Positions 50,439 through 59,410 of a DNA stretch of 64,000 bases are shown here, in pieces; position 1 is the stretch's first letter; each line of letters begins with the position of its first letter. The stretch covers positions 434,001-498,000 of the forward strand of contig NZ_VOUX01000033.1 of assembly GCF_008011855.1 (NCBI RefSeq). Reading direction: 5' to 3'. The stretch comes from Serratia bockelmannii. Its GTDB lineage: Bacteria; Pseudomonadota; Gammaproteobacteria; Enterobacterales; Enterobacteriaceae. Position numbers and translations under genes: made by a program. Under the pieces are notes generated by a model that had not been told where the DNA came from, did not search any database, and saw only the letters and a program-made list of their open reading frames with translations.

Positions 50439-51940
50439 CGCGAGATCCCCAGACGCAAGCGCCCGCCTACCTGCTGGAGGTCAGCGGCGTCAGGAAAGCT
50501 TTTGGCCCGGTCGTGGCCCTCAAGAATGCGGAGTTTTGCCTGCGGCGTGGATCCATCCATGCCCTGTGCGGTGGCAACGGCGCGGGTAAATCCACCTTTC
50601 TCAGCATTCTGATGGGCTTTATTCAACCCGATGGCGGCGACATTTTTATCAATGGCCAACGCTGTGAATTTCATCATCCCCGGGAAGCCCTCAACGCCGG
50701 CATCGCCATCGTGCAGCAGGAGCTGAGCGCGATCCCGGATCTGACGGTGGCCGAAAACATTTGGCTGGGCCGCGAGCCGAGGCGCCTGGGGTTCGTCGAT
50801 TTCGCTACGCTCAATCAACGCACCACCAGCTTGCTCAAGGAACTCGATTTCAAGATCGACGCCCGAGAGAAAATGCGCAACCTGAGCGTCGCCGAGCAGC
50901 AGTTGGTCGAGATCGCCAAAGCGCTGTCGCATGCCAATGCCGACATCATCATCATGGATGAACCCACCTCGGCGATTGGCGAGGAGGATGCGCAAAAAAT
51001 CTTTCAGACGCTTCAGCAACTGGCGGCGAAAGGTAAAGGCATTATCTACGTCTCCCACCGTTTGTCAGAGATATTCCAAATCGCGGACAGCTACACCATT
51101 TTCCGCGACGGCGCCTATATCCATGAAGGCTATATCGCTGACATTACCCGTGAGCAGCTGATCGAACACATTATTGGCGGCGAGTACGACAGCGAGTTCG
51201 CCAAATTCAATCAGCCCGGTGAAGAGGTCTTGCTGGAGGTCAACGGCCTGTGTTGGCGCAGCAAGATAAAAGATATCAGCCTGCAACTGAAGCACGGTGA
51301 GATCCTGGGCATCTACGGCCTGGTGGGCTCGGGCCGCAGCGAGTTTCTCGATCTTATCTTCGGCATTCAGCATGCCGACAGCGGCACGATCCGCTTGGGT
51401 GACAAGACGCTGAACCGCCATTCTCCGCGCAAGGCCATCGACAGCGGTATTGCCTACGTGACGGAAGATCGCAAGGAAACCGGCCTGGTGCTGTGCCGTT
51501 CCGTCAGTGAAAACATCAATATCGCCTCTTTTGCCGGCATCAGCCGGATGGGGTTTGTCAGCGAGAAACGGGAGCAGGCGCGAACCCGCGACATGATCCA
51601 GCGCTTCAACGTTAAAACCCACGATGGCGAACAACCCGTGGGTAACCTGAGCGGCGGCAACCAGCAAAAAGTGGTGCTGGGCCGTTGGGCGCTGCTGGAT
51701 CCGGAGGTTTTGCTGCTCGACGAGCCGACGCGCGGCATCGACGTCGGCGCCAAGAAAGAGATCTACCGATTTATGTCGGAGTTCGCCTTGCAAAACAAAG
51801 GGATCATCATGGTTTCCTCCGAGCTTTCGGAAATTATCGGCATGAGCGATCGCATATTGGTGTTTCGCGACGGGCAGTTGGCCGGCGAGCTTTCGGCGGC
51901 CGATGCGACTCAGGCAGCACTGATGAAACTTGCGGTTTAA
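50435..51940 (+). CDS. Sugar ABC transporter ATP-binding protein (pentose locus)
   Basis: A 501-residue double ATPase of the RbsA type. Domain 1 has Walker A GGNGAGKSTFL and Walker B IIIMDEPTSAI; domain 2 has the degenerate GLVGSGRSEFL, LSGGNQQKVVLG and VLLLDEPTRGID. Translation begins at GTG, overlapping the xylulokinase stop, with GGAGG upstream. It drives uptake with the permease and binding protein encoded downstream. Likely substrates are D-lyxose, xylitol or arabitol. Confidence 0.93.
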   Translation: MTRDPQTQAPAYLLEVSGVRKAFGPVVALKNAEFCLRRGSIHALCGGNGAGKSTFLSILMGFIQPDGGDIFINGQRCEFHHPREALNAGIAIVQQELSAIPDLTVAENIWLGREPRRLGFVDFATLNQRTTSLLKELDFKIDAREKMRNLSVAEQQLVEIAKALSHANADIIIMDEPTSAIGEEDAQKIFQTLQQLAAKGKGIIYVSHRLSEIFQIADSYTIFRDGAYIHEGYIADITREQLIEHIIGGEYDSEFAKFNQPGEEVLLEVNGLCWRSKIKDISLQLKHGEILGIYGLVGSGRSEFLDLIFGIQHADSGTIRLGDKTLNRHSPRKAIDSGIAYVTEDRKETGLVLCRSVSENINIASFAGISRMGFVSEKREQARTRDMIQRFNVKTHDGEQPVGNLSGGNQQKVVLGRWALLDPEVLLLDEPTRGIDVGAKKEIYRFMSEFALQNKGIIMVSSELSEIIGMSDRILVFRDGQLAGELSAADATQAALMKLAV

Positions 51941-51956
51941 CAGAGAGAGAAAAAAA

Positions 51957-52994
51957 ATGAGCAGCGCCCACTCCTTATCACCAGGAATTTCATTTTTCAC
52001 CCGCAATAAGCGCCGTATGCACAAGTACGGCATTATCATCGCCTTTTTCGCCCTGTGCCTGATCGTGGCGCTGATTGGCGAATATCAGGTCGCTCAGGGC
52101 GCCTGGAGCAGCAATTATTTTCTCAGCAATGAAAACACCCTGATCGTCCTGCGCCAGGTCTCGATCAACGGCATTCTGGCGATCGGCATGACCTTTGTCA
52201 TTATTACGGCCGGCGTCGATCTCTCCGTGGGCTCGGTGCTGGCGTTAAGCGGGATCGTCGCCGCTCGCTTCGCCACCAACAACAGCGGATTAGCTATCGG
52301 CGACACCGCGACCGCCGTCATGGCGCCGCTGATCGTGGCGCTGGGCATCGGCATCGTCTGCGGCCTGGTGAACGGCACCGTGTTGGCTCGCTACCGGTTG
52401 CAGCCGTTTATCGTCACCATGGGCATGCTCTCCGCGGCGCGCGGGTTAACCATGTTGACCACCAACGGCAATCCAGTATCGCAATTGAACAGCGATTTCC
52501 GCTGGTTAGGCAATGGCTATGTCGGCGGCGTTCCGGTGCCGGTCATCATCTTCATCGTGCTGTTCGCCCTCGCCTGGCTGGTGCTGAATAAAACCCTCTT
52601 CGGGCGTTACATCTACGCCGTCGGCGGCAACCCGAAAAGCGCGCGCACCTCGGGGATTAACGTCACCCGCATCAAAATACTGGTGTATACGCTGTGCGGC
52701 GCACTGGCCGGCATCGCCGGCCTGATCCTCACCGCACGCACCGGTTCGGCGCAGACCAACGCCGGCGCAGGGTATGAGCTGGACGCCATCGCGGCGGTGG
52801 TGATCGGTGGCACCAGCATGGCCGGCGGCGTCGGTACGCTGGTCGGCACCTTCTTCGGCGTGCTGATTATCGGGGTGATGAATAACGGCCTCGATCTGCT
52901 CGGCGTGCAATCGTATTACCAACAAATTATCAAAGGCGCATTGATCGTTCTTGCCGTATTGCTCGACCCATCGCGTAAGCAACAGCGCGATTAA
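51957..52994 (+). CDS. Sugar ABC transporter permease (pentose locus)
   Basis: A 345-residue RbsC-type permease with about nine hydrophobic segments and the signature TAGVDLSVGSVLALSG near residue 85. GGTSMAGGVGTLVGTFFGVL near residue 295 is also typical. ATG 51957 has GAGAGAG upstream; an earlier in-frame ATG at 51930 overlaps the ATPase gene. It forms the channel for the pentose or pentitol importer. Confidence 0.93.
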   Translation: MSSAHSLSPGISFFTRNKRRMHKYGIIIAFFALCLIVALIGEYQVAQGAWSSNYFLSNENTLIVLRQVSINGILAIGMTFVIITAGVDLSVGSVLALSGIVAARFATNNSGLAIGDTATAVMAPLIVALGIGIVCGLVNGTVLARYRLQPFIVTMGMLSAARGLTMLTTNGNPVSQLNSDFRWLGNGYVGGVPVPVIIFIVLFALAWLVLNKTLFGRYIYAVGGNPKSARTSGINVTRIKILVYTLCGALAGIAGLILTARTGSAQTNAGAGYELDAIAAVVIGGTSMAGGVGTLVGTFFGVLIIGVMNNGLDLLGVQSYYQQIIKGALIVLAVLLDPSRKQQRD

Positions 52995-53027
52995 TAACAT
53001 CAGACCCAACTCTACCAGGAGAAAACC

Positions 53028-54035
53028 ATGAATAAGACCAAGATAGCGTTGTTTGCCTCTGCCATGATGCTCGGTAGCCTGTCGGCAGCTCAGGCCGCCC
53101 CGGTAAAAATCGCGGTATTGATGTACGGCAACAAAGCCGAGTTCGTGCAATTGATGGAAAGGTTCGGGAAGGAACACCCGGCGGTGAAAAGCGGCGAAGC
53201 CGTGCTGACCTTCTACGATGGGCGTTATGATGCATCGGTGCAAAACGATCAGGCCGCCACCGCTATCCAAACGCGCGCCGATGCCATTATCGTCAACCCA
53301 ATGGATTTTGAGGCCAATATCGATATCGTCACTAATGCCAACGAAGCCAAAATCCCGGTGGTGGTCACCAACGCGCGCCTGAACACGGACGCGATGACGT
53401 CTGAAGTGGTGTCTAATGACGAGTTGGGGGGGTATCTGGAAGCCAAAGCCGTCCTGGACAAACTCGACTGCAAGAACCAGAAGGTGAATGTGGTGATTAT
53501 CGAAGGCCCGAAAGGCGGCAGCGGCGAGATCCAGCGCGGCAAGGGTAACGATAAAGCGATTGCCGAGTGCGGCGCCGGCCAGGTCACGGTACTTGAGCGC
53601 AAAACGGCCAACTGGTCACGCGCGGAAGCGCAGCCGCTGATGGAAAACTGGCTGCAGAAGCACCGGGGTAAAATCAACGGCGTGATTGGTCAAAACGACG
53701 AGATGGCGCTGGGCGCTATCGAAGCGATCAAAGGCGCTGGCCTGAATGTGAAGGACTTCGCGATTGCCGGCGTTGACGGCGTCTCCGACGCGATTCATGC
53801 GGTGCAGGCCGGTGAAATGGTCTCTATTCTGCAAGATGCCAAAGGCCAGATGCAGGGTTCCATCGACGTCGCGCTGCGCGCCGTGAAAGGTGAAAGCTAT
53901 CAACCACAGTCGGATATCTGGAAACAGTACGCCAAGGATCTGAAATGGGAGGGTGGCACGCAGAAGCATTACTACATTCCGTGGACCGTCGTTACCACAG
54001 AGAATGCCCAGCAACTGTTGGACGCGCGCAAGTAA
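53028..54035 (+). CDS. Sugar ABC transporter substrate-binding protein (pentose locus)
   Basis: A 335-residue periplasmic binding protein of the RbsB/xylitol-binding class. The signal peptide runs MNKTKIALFASAMMLGSLSAAQA, with cleavage before APVKIAVLMYG. NPMDFEANIDIVTNANEAKI and GQNDEMALGAIEAIKGAG are characteristic of the family. CAGGAG precedes the start. It ends the operon and is followed by a terminator hairpin. The ligand is probably a pentose or pentitol, from context. Confidence 0.92.
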   Translation: MNKTKIALFASAMMLGSLSAAQAAPVKIAVLMYGNKAEFVQLMERFGKEHPAVKSGEAVLTFYDGRYDASVQNDQAATAIQTRADAIIVNPMDFEANIDIVTNANEAKIPVVVTNARLNTDAMTSEVVSNDELGGYLEAKAVLDKLDCKNQKVNVVIIEGPKGGSGEIQRGKGNDKAIAECGAGQVTVLERKTANWSRAEAQPLMENWLQKHRGKINGVIGQNDEMALGAIEAIKGAGLNVKDFAIAGVDGVSDAIHAVQAGEMVSILQDAKGQMQGSIDVALRAVKGESYQPQSDIWKQYAKDLKWEGGTQKHYYIPWTVVTTENAQQLLDARK

Positions 54036-54043
54036 TGTCCGGA

Positions 54044-54066
54044 GCCCCCTGCACGCAGGGGGCCTT
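54044..54066 (+). terminator. Pentose operon terminator
   Basis: Stem GCCCCCT/AGGGGGC with a GCACGC loop and a short CTTT tail, 9 bases after the binding-protein stop. Confidence 0.75.
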
Positions 54067-54088
54067 TGCTCCGAAGCTTGCCGCAGGC

Positions 54089-54117
54089 AAAAAAAAGCCA
54101 GCACGGAGTGGCTGGCT
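54089..54117 (-). terminator. smvR intrinsic terminator
   Basis: On the minus strand, stem AGCCAGC/GCTGGCT is followed by a run of eight T residues, 61 bases after the TetR-family gene's stop. Confidence 0.85.
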
Positions 54118-54177
54118 AAAAAGTTCTTCGAGGGAATATCTTGTGCGATAAACATACGCCTTTCACTGCGGGCTTTA

Positions 54178-54741
54178 CTAGCTATCAGTGCGATAGGCAC
54201 CCTCAGTTAAAATCAACGCCTGCATATCGGTGAACATCGTTTCCCATTCCGCCTGGTCGATATCCATCAAACCAAAGTAACGCAGCATAAAGGCGCCTTC
54301 GGTGGCGAGAAACGCCAGGCGCGCGCGCTTGCCTTCTTCCGTCGTCAAATCCAAACCGGCGATGCGGCTGCGATACCATTCACGCGTGCTCGCCAGATGC
54401 TCCGGCGTTTGAATCAGCGTCGCCATTAGCCCGGCGGCCTTGGCGCTGGCGGTCTGATCCGAGCTTTGCGTCGCCAACATATGCGCCCGCACGCCGGTCT
54501 GCGGCGAAGGATCGTCACCGGCGATAGCGGCGAACAGCGTCTCGTAGGCACTGCCCCAGCGATCGAACATGGCATCAATCAGGGCGTCTTTGCTGCCGAA
54601 ACAGTACTGCACCCCGCCCTTGGAGATCCCCATCGCTTTGGCAACGGCGTCAATGGTCAAGCCGGCGGCGCCCTGGGTGGCGACGATCTCTTCGGCGGTG
54701 TCCAAAACTTTGTCGCGATCGATGCTGCGTTGACGTCCCAT
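54178..54741 (-). CDS. smvR: TetR-family repressor of smvA
   Basis: A 187-residue TetR regulator. The helix-turn-helix lies at residues 10-55 (VLDTAEEIVATQGAAGLTID, then AVAKAMGISKGGVQYCFGSK). The C-terminal half is a ligand-binding helical bundle. It is divergent from an SmvA-type pump, the arrangement of the smvR-smvA pair in Klebsiella and relatives, where the repressor limits efflux of biocides. A palindrome ATACG-AA-CGTAT in the gap is a likely operator. Confidence 0.85.
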   Translation of the reverse strand: MGRQRSIDRDKVLDTAEEIVATQGAAGLTIDAVAKAMGISKGGVQYCFGSKDALIDAMFDRWGSAYETLFAAIAGDDPSPQTGVRAHMLATQSSDQTASAKAAGLMATLIQTPEHLASTREWYRSRIAGLDLTTEEGKRARLAFLATEGAFMLRYFGLMDIDQAEWETMFTDMQALILTEGAYRTDS

Positions 54742-54760
54742 TAAGAAACCCTTCTTTTCA

Positions 54761-54772
54761 ATACGAACGTAT
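54761..54772. promoter_or_regulatory. Putative SmvR operator
   Basis: ATACGAACGTAT is an inverted repeat of ATACG with an AA centre, in the 127-base gap between the repressor and pump genes, 20 bases upstream of the repressor ATG. Confidence 0.5.
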
Positions 54773-54868
54773 GGATATATATTATCGCCAGTATACCACC
54801 CGGCATCGCCGGAGGGTTACCACAATGGCGGCGCCTTCGCGCCGCCCACGTTAACTGGATTATGACTT

Positions 54869-56341
54869 ATGTACGCCAAGAACCGCTGGTTAATCCTGAC
54901 AATGGTCGCCAGCGCCCTGTTCCTGATTGTTATCGACATGACGGTGCTCTATACCGCTCTGCCACGCTTAACCCAGGCGCTGGACGCCAGCGCCTCGCAA
55001 AAACTCTGGATCGTCAACGCCTACCCGCTGGTGGTCGCCGGGCTACTGCCCGGCGCCGGCATGCTGAGCGATCGCATCGGCCATAAGCGGCTGTTTCTCG
55101 CCGGGCTGCCGGTGTTTGCCGTCGCGTCGCTGTGCGCCGCTTTCTCGCCCACCGCCGAGTGGCTGATCGCCGCGCGGGTATTCCTCGCCGTTGGCGCGGC
55201 AATGATGATGCCCGCCACGCTGTCCATCGTGCGTCACGTCTTTACCGACGAACGCGAACGCGCGCTGGCGATCGGCATCTGGGCCTCGGTGGCCTCCGGC
55301 GGCGCGGCCATCGGCCCGGTGGTCGGCGGCCTGCTGCTGGAGTATTTCTGGTGGGGATCGGTGTTCCTGATCAACGTACCGGTGGTGTTGCTGGTCTGGC
55401 CGCTGGCGTGGAAACTGATCCCCCGCTGCGGCGGCGATAACCCGCGCCCCGCCGATATCGTCGGCTCGGTGCAGATCATGATCGGTCTGGTCGGCGCTAT
55501 CTATGCGCTGAAGGAACTGAGCAAGCCGGCGCCTGACCTCAGCGCGTTGCTCGCAGCGGCCCTGATCGGCATCCTGTTCCTGGTGCTGTTTGTGCGTCGT
55601 CAGCAGCGCAGCGCTCACCCGATGATCGATTTCTCCCTGTTCCGCAACCGGCTGTTCGCCGGCGGCATCGGCGTGGCGTTGCTGTCGATGGTGGCCCTGA
55701 TCGGCGTCGAGCTGGTGCTCAGCCAACGCTTGCAGCTGGTGCTCGGCCTCAGCCCGCTGCAGGCAGCGCTGTTCATCTTGCCGATCCCACTGGCCTCGGC
55801 GCTGGCGGGGCCAATGGCCGGTTTACTGTTGCCGCGCTACGGTGAGCGCAGCATCATCCTCGGCGGTTTCGTCCTGACCGCCTTCGGCATCGCCGGCCTC
55901 GCCCTGTGGTATCAAAGCAGCATGGCACCGCAGCTGGTAAGCCTGGCGTTGGTGGGCTTTGGCCTCGGCGGCGTGATCACCGCCGCGTCCACCGCCATCA
56001 TGCTGAACGCGCCGGAGGAGAAATCCGGCATGGCGGCCTCTATCGAAGACGTCTCCTACGAGCTGGGTGGCGTGCTGGGCGTGACGCTGCTCGGTGGGTT
56101 GATGACGGCGGTTTACAGTCACAGCCTGGCGCTGCCGGCGGCGCTGCCGGTCAGCGATTTGGCCTACGACAGTATCGACGAAGCCCTGCGTCTGGCCGCC
56201 GGAATGGCGGCCGATCGCGCGCAGCAGCTGACGCAGCTGGCGCGTTTGGCCTTCGATCGCGCCTTTATTACGGTGCTGATCGCCGCCGCGCTGTTAATGG
56301 CGCTGGGCGCCGGCGTGGTAAAACTGGCGCTGCGCAAGTAA
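54869..56341 (+). CDS. smvA: MFS efflux pump, SmvA-like (DHA2 family)
   Basis: A 490-residue drug/proton antiporter with about 14 transmembrane segments. DHA2 motifs are visible: IDMTVLYTALPRLTQAL in helix 1, LSDRIGHKRLFLAGL (motif A) near residue 70, and GIWASVASGGAAIGPVVGG (motif C) near residue 135. SmvA exports methyl viologen, quaternary ammonium compounds and chlorhexidine-like cations in related enterics. It has a divergent TetR gene. Substrates here are inferred from family. Confidence 0.88.
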   Translation: MYAKNRWLILTMVASALFLIVIDMTVLYTALPRLTQALDASASQKLWIVNAYPLVVAGLLPGAGMLSDRIGHKRLFLAGLPVFAVASLCAAFSPTAEWLIAARVFLAVGAAMMMPATLSIVRHVFTDERERALAIGIWASVASGGAAIGPVVGGLLLEYFWWGSVFLINVPVVLLVWPLAWKLIPRCGGDNPRPADIVGSVQIMIGLVGAIYALKELSKPAPDLSALLAAALIGILFLVLFVRRQQRSAHPMIDFSLFRNRLFAGGIGVALLSMVALIGVELVLSQRLQLVLGLSPLQAALFILPIPLASALAGPMAGLLLPRYGERSIILGGFVLTAFGIAGLALWYQSSMAPQLVSLALVGFGLGGVITAASTAIMLNAPEEKSGMAASIEDVSYELGGVLGVTLLGGLMTAVYSHSLALPAALPVSDLAYDSIDEALRLAAGMAADRAQQLTQLARLAFDRAFITVLIAAALLMALGAGVVKLALRK

Positions 56342-56541
56342 CCGATAAAAGCGGCTTTTTTCGCCGGCGGATCCTGCGTAAACTGATTCGGCAATTTGCT
56401 CGACGGATTTATCGTCATCGGTTTAAGCGATGGTAATGATGCCTGTTATCGTGTTTAACCCTGCGATAAATCCGGTTACTGTAACAGCTATGGAAATTGA
56501 TTCTGTCTACCCTTGGAACGAATAATCAGGAGAAGATTATT

Positions 56542-57033
56542 ATGGCAACGGCGAAGAAAGCAGCGAAAACCCATATCGGCCTCGACAGTAAACAATCGGC
56601 AAAACTCGCCGAAGCGCTGAATGCGCTGTTGGCGAATTATCAGGTGCTGTATATGAACGTGCGCGGCTATCACTGGAATATTACCGGCCCGCAGTTTTTT
56701 GAGCTGCACGCGAAATTCGAAGAAACTTACAACGATCTGCTGACCAAGGTGGATGAGCTGGCGGAACGTATCCTGACGCTGGGCTCGCAGCCGCGTCACG
56801 CTTTCAGCGACTATCTGAAAACCGCCGACATCAAGGAACACACCAACGTGACCGATGATAAGGGCACGCTGCGCGGCCTGTTGGAAGGGTATTCAATCTT
56901 GCTGCAGCAGCAGCGTGAACTGCTGACGGTAGCGGCAGACGCCGGCGACGAAGGCACCGCGTCATTGATGAGCGATTATATCAAAGAGCAGGAAAAACAG
57001 GTCTGGATGCTCAACGCCTACCTCGGAAAATAA
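56542..57033 (+). CDS. Dps-like ferritin-family protein
   Basis: A 163-residue ferritin-like mini-ferritin that would oxidise and store iron and may bind DNA. The ferroxidase-type motif YHWNITGPQFFELHAKFEETY lies near residue 43 and is followed by KVDELAERI. The N terminus is Lys/Ala-rich (MATAKKAAKTH), suitable for DNA binding. It differs clearly from E. coli Dps, so I withhold that symbol. Start 56542 has AGGAGAAG upstream; a frame from 56497 is not needed. A terminator follows. Confidence 0.85.
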   Translation: MATAKKAAKTHIGLDSKQSAKLAEALNALLANYQVLYMNVRGYHWNITGPQFFELHAKFEETYNDLLTKVDELAERILTLGSQPRHAFSDYLKTADIKEHTNVTDDKGTLRGLLEGYSILLQQQRELLTVAADAGDEGTASLMSDYIKEQEKQVWMLNAYLGK

Positions 57034-57048
57034 CCCTGACGCCATAAC

Positions 57049-57074
57049 AAAACAGTCCCTCTCGGGACTGTTTT
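57049..57074 (+). terminator. Terminator after Dps-like gene
   Basis: A perfect 11-base stem AAAACAGTCCC/GGGACTGTTTT with a TCTC loop, 15 bases after the stop; the A and T ends make it bidirectional, also serving yciY. Confidence 0.88.
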
Positions 57075-57078
57075 CGTT

Positions 57079-57255
57079 TTACCACTCGCAGGATACCGCA
57101 AACAGCAGCGCACGCCGATGCTGATCGTCCAGGCGGCGCCGCACCCGGATAATATGGCGATTGCTGCACGACTGGCGTTCCAGCCAGCGATGCCGGCGAC
57201 GTTGGCTCTGTCGCAACATGCGCCAACGGCCCACTTCATTTCTACTGCGTCTCAT
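57079..57255 (-). CDS. yciY: YciY family small protein
   Basis: A 58-residue, very Arg-rich protein matching E. coli YciY: MRRSRNEVGRWRMLRQSQ at the start and a tail ending RALLFAVSCEW, against remembered MKRSRTEVGRWRM and LLFAIYNI. It sits next to clsA as in E. coli. The start at 57255 aligns with the family; an upstream ATG at 57294 is in frame. The function is unknown; the charge suggests RNA or membrane contact, which is inference. Confidence 0.82.
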   Translation of the reverse strand: MRRSRNEVGRWRMLRQSQRRRHRWLERQSCSNRHIIRVRRRLDDQHRRALLFAVSCEW

Positions 57256-57497
57256 AATTCCGTCACTCGTTCGTCTAATGCCAACCGCGGGCATTATAGC
57301 CCTTTCCGCCCGTGATCCAAGCCGCCGTTATCGGCAACATACCGGACGTCGCACCGGCAAAAGCCCCCCTTTCAATTTCGGCAAGTGCCTTAACTTCATC
57401 ATATTTATGTAACATAAGCGCCGATAAAAGGTTTCGCCTTGCCCGATCTGTGCGTACACTCATCATTGGTGGTTTGCGAACGGGATTTTTCGCCTTT

Positions 57498-58958
57498 ATG
57501 ACAACATTTTATACCGTAATCAGTTGGCTCATGGTGTTCGGCTACTGGCTGCTGATCGCCGGCGTGACGATGCGCATTTTGATGAAACGCCGTGCGGTTC
57601 CCTCTGCCATGGCCTGGCTGCTGGTTATCTATATTCTGCCGCTGTTCGGCATCGTGGCCTATTTATCGTTCGGCGAGCTGCATCTGGGCAAGCGCCGGGC
57701 CGAGCGCGCCAAGGCCATGTGGCCGTCGACCGCGCGCTGGCTGAAGGAACTGAAAGAGAGCCGTCGCATCTTCGCCACCGAATACAGTAAAGTCGCCGAA
57801 CCGCTGTTCCAGCTGTGCAACCGCCGCCAGGGCATCGACGGCGTCAAGGGCAACCAGCTGCAGCTGCTCACCACCACCGACGACACGCTGAAAGCGCTGA
57901 TCCGCGACATCGAGCTGGCGCGCCACAACATCGAAATGGTGTTCTATATCTGGCAGCCCGGCGGCCTGGTCGATCAGGTGGCCGAATCGCTGATGGCCGC
58001 CGCCCGGCGCGGCGTACACTGCCGCCTGATGCTGGACTCCGCCGGCAGCCTGCAATTTTTCCGCAGCCCCTACCCGGCGATGATGCGCAACGCCGGCATC
58101 GAAGTGGTCGAAGCGTTGAAGGTCAACCTCTTGCGCGTGTTCCTGCGCCGCATGGATCTGCGTCAGCACCGCAAAGTAGTGCTGATCGACAACTATATCG
58201 CCTATACCGGCAGCATGAACATGGTCGATCCGCGCTACTTCAAACAGGATGCGGGCGTCGGCCAATGGATCGATCTGATGGCGCGCATGGAAGGCCCGGT
58301 GGCCACCACCATGGGCATCGTCTATGCCTGCGACTGGGAAATTGAAACCGGCAAGCGCATTCTGCCGCCGCCGCCGAACGTCAACATCATGCCGTTCGAG
58401 CAGGAAAGCGGCCACACCATTCAGGTGATCGCCTCCGGCCCCGGCTTCCCCGAGGAAATGATCCACCAGGCGCTGCTAACCGCGGTTTATTCCGCGCGCG
58501 AGCAGCTGATCATGACCACGCCGTACTTCGTGCCGAGCGACGATCTGCTGCACGCCATCTGCACCGCCGCTCTGCGCGGCGTCGAGGTCAGCATCATCGT
58601 GCCGCGCGACAACGATTCGATGATGGTGCGCTGGGCCAGCCGCGCGTTCTTCTCCGAGCTGCTGGAAGCCGGAGTGAAAATTTATCAGTTCGAAGGCGGT
58701 CTGCTGCACACCAAGAGTGTGCTGGTTGACGGCCAGCTTAGCCTGGTCGGCACCGTCAATCTGGATATGCGCAGCCTGTGGCTGAATTTCGAAATCACCC
58801 TGGTGATCGACGACGACGGCTTCGGCAGCGATCTGGCCTGCGTGCAGGAAGATTACATCGCCCGTTCCCAGTTGCTGAACGCCAAAGAGTGGCTGAAGCG
58901 GCCGTTCTGGCATCGCCTGGTTGAGCGCCTGTTCTACTTTTTCAGCCCGCTGCTGTAA
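57498..58958 (+). CDS. clsA: Cardiolipin synthase A
   Basis: A 486-residue phospholipase-D-family enzyme that condenses two phosphatidylglycerols to cardiolipin. Two N-terminal membrane segments (residues 3-60) precede two HKD motifs, [18 protein letters not shown] near residue 219 and [18 protein letters not shown] near 399. ATG 57498 gives exactly the E. coli length; a longer open frame from 57312 is not supported by similarity. Order yciY-clsA-yciU is conserved. Confidence 0.96.
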   Translation: MTTFYTVISWLMVFGYWLLIAGVTMRILMKRRAVPSAMAWLLVIYILPLFGIVAYLSFGELHLGKRRAERAKAMWPSTARWLKELKESRRIFATEYSKVAEPLFQLCNRRQGIDGVKGNQLQLLTTTDDTLKALIRDIELARHNIEMVFYIWQPGGLVDQVAESLMAAARRGVHCRLMLDSAGSLQFFRSPYPAMMRNAGIEVVEALKVNLLRVFLRRMDLRQHRKVVLIDNYIAYTGSMNMVDPRYFKQDAGVGQWIDLMARMEGPVATTMGIVYACDWEIETGKRILPPPPNVNIMPFEQESGHTIQVIASGPGFPEEMIHQALLTAVYSAREQLIMTTPYFVPSDDLLHAICTAALRGVEVSIIVPRDNDSMMVRWASRAFFSELLEAGVKIYQFEGGLLHTKSVLVDGQLSLVGTVNLDMRSLWLNFEITLVIDDDGFGSDLACVQEDYIARSQLLNAKEWLKRPFWHRLVERLFYFFSPLL

Positions 58959-59014
58959 AAGCCGCAACGAGCGTGCTTTAATAGCGCCAAATCATTTGTT
59001 ATCAGGATTTTTTT

Positions 59015-59338
59015 ATGGATTTGAATAACCGCCTTACCGAAGACGAAACGCTGGAACAGGCCTACGACATCTTTCTCGAATTGGCCGGCGACAATCTGGA
59101 TCCGGCGGATATTCTGCTGTTCAATCTGCAGTTTGAAGAGCGCGGCGGCGCAGAACTGTACGATCCCTCCGAAGACTGGAGCGAGCACGTGGACTACGAT
59201 CTGAACCCAGACTTCTTCGCCGAAGTGGTGATCGGTCTGGCGGACAGCGACGGCGAGCCAATCAACGACGTGTTCGCCCGCGTGCTGATCTGCCGCGAGA
59301 AAGACCACAAGCTGTGCCACATTCTGTGGAAAGAGTGA
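59015..59338 (+). CDS. yciU: YciU family dsDNA-mimic protein
   Basis: A 107-residue, strongly acidic protein of family DUF440. Its negative surface in homologues mimics double-stranded DNA; binding to HU-like proteins has been proposed. [21 protein letters not shown]-like sequence ([20 protein letters not shown]), [15 protein letters not shown] and HLCHILWKE-like [10 protein letters not shown] support the call. It follows clsA by 56 bases and is followed by a strong terminator. Confidence 0.94.
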   Translation: MDLNNRLTEDETLEQAYDIFLELAGDNLDPADILLFNLQFEERGGAELYDPSEDWSEHVDYDLNPDFFAEVVIGLADSDGEPINDVFARVLICREKDHKLCHILWKE

Positions 59339-59360
59339 TTCGCCGCCAGCGCATCGGATA

Positions 59361-59391
59361 AAAAAGCCCCGCTTATTCAGCGGGGCTTTTT
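59361..59391. terminator. Bidirectional terminator between yciU and oppF
   Basis: A perfect 12-base stem AAAAAGCCCCGC/GCGGGGCTTTTT with a seven-base loop between convergent yciU and oppF; T-runs are present on both strands. Confidence 0.95.
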
Positions 59392-59410
59392 GTTGCCGGC
59401 TAGCGTCGCA

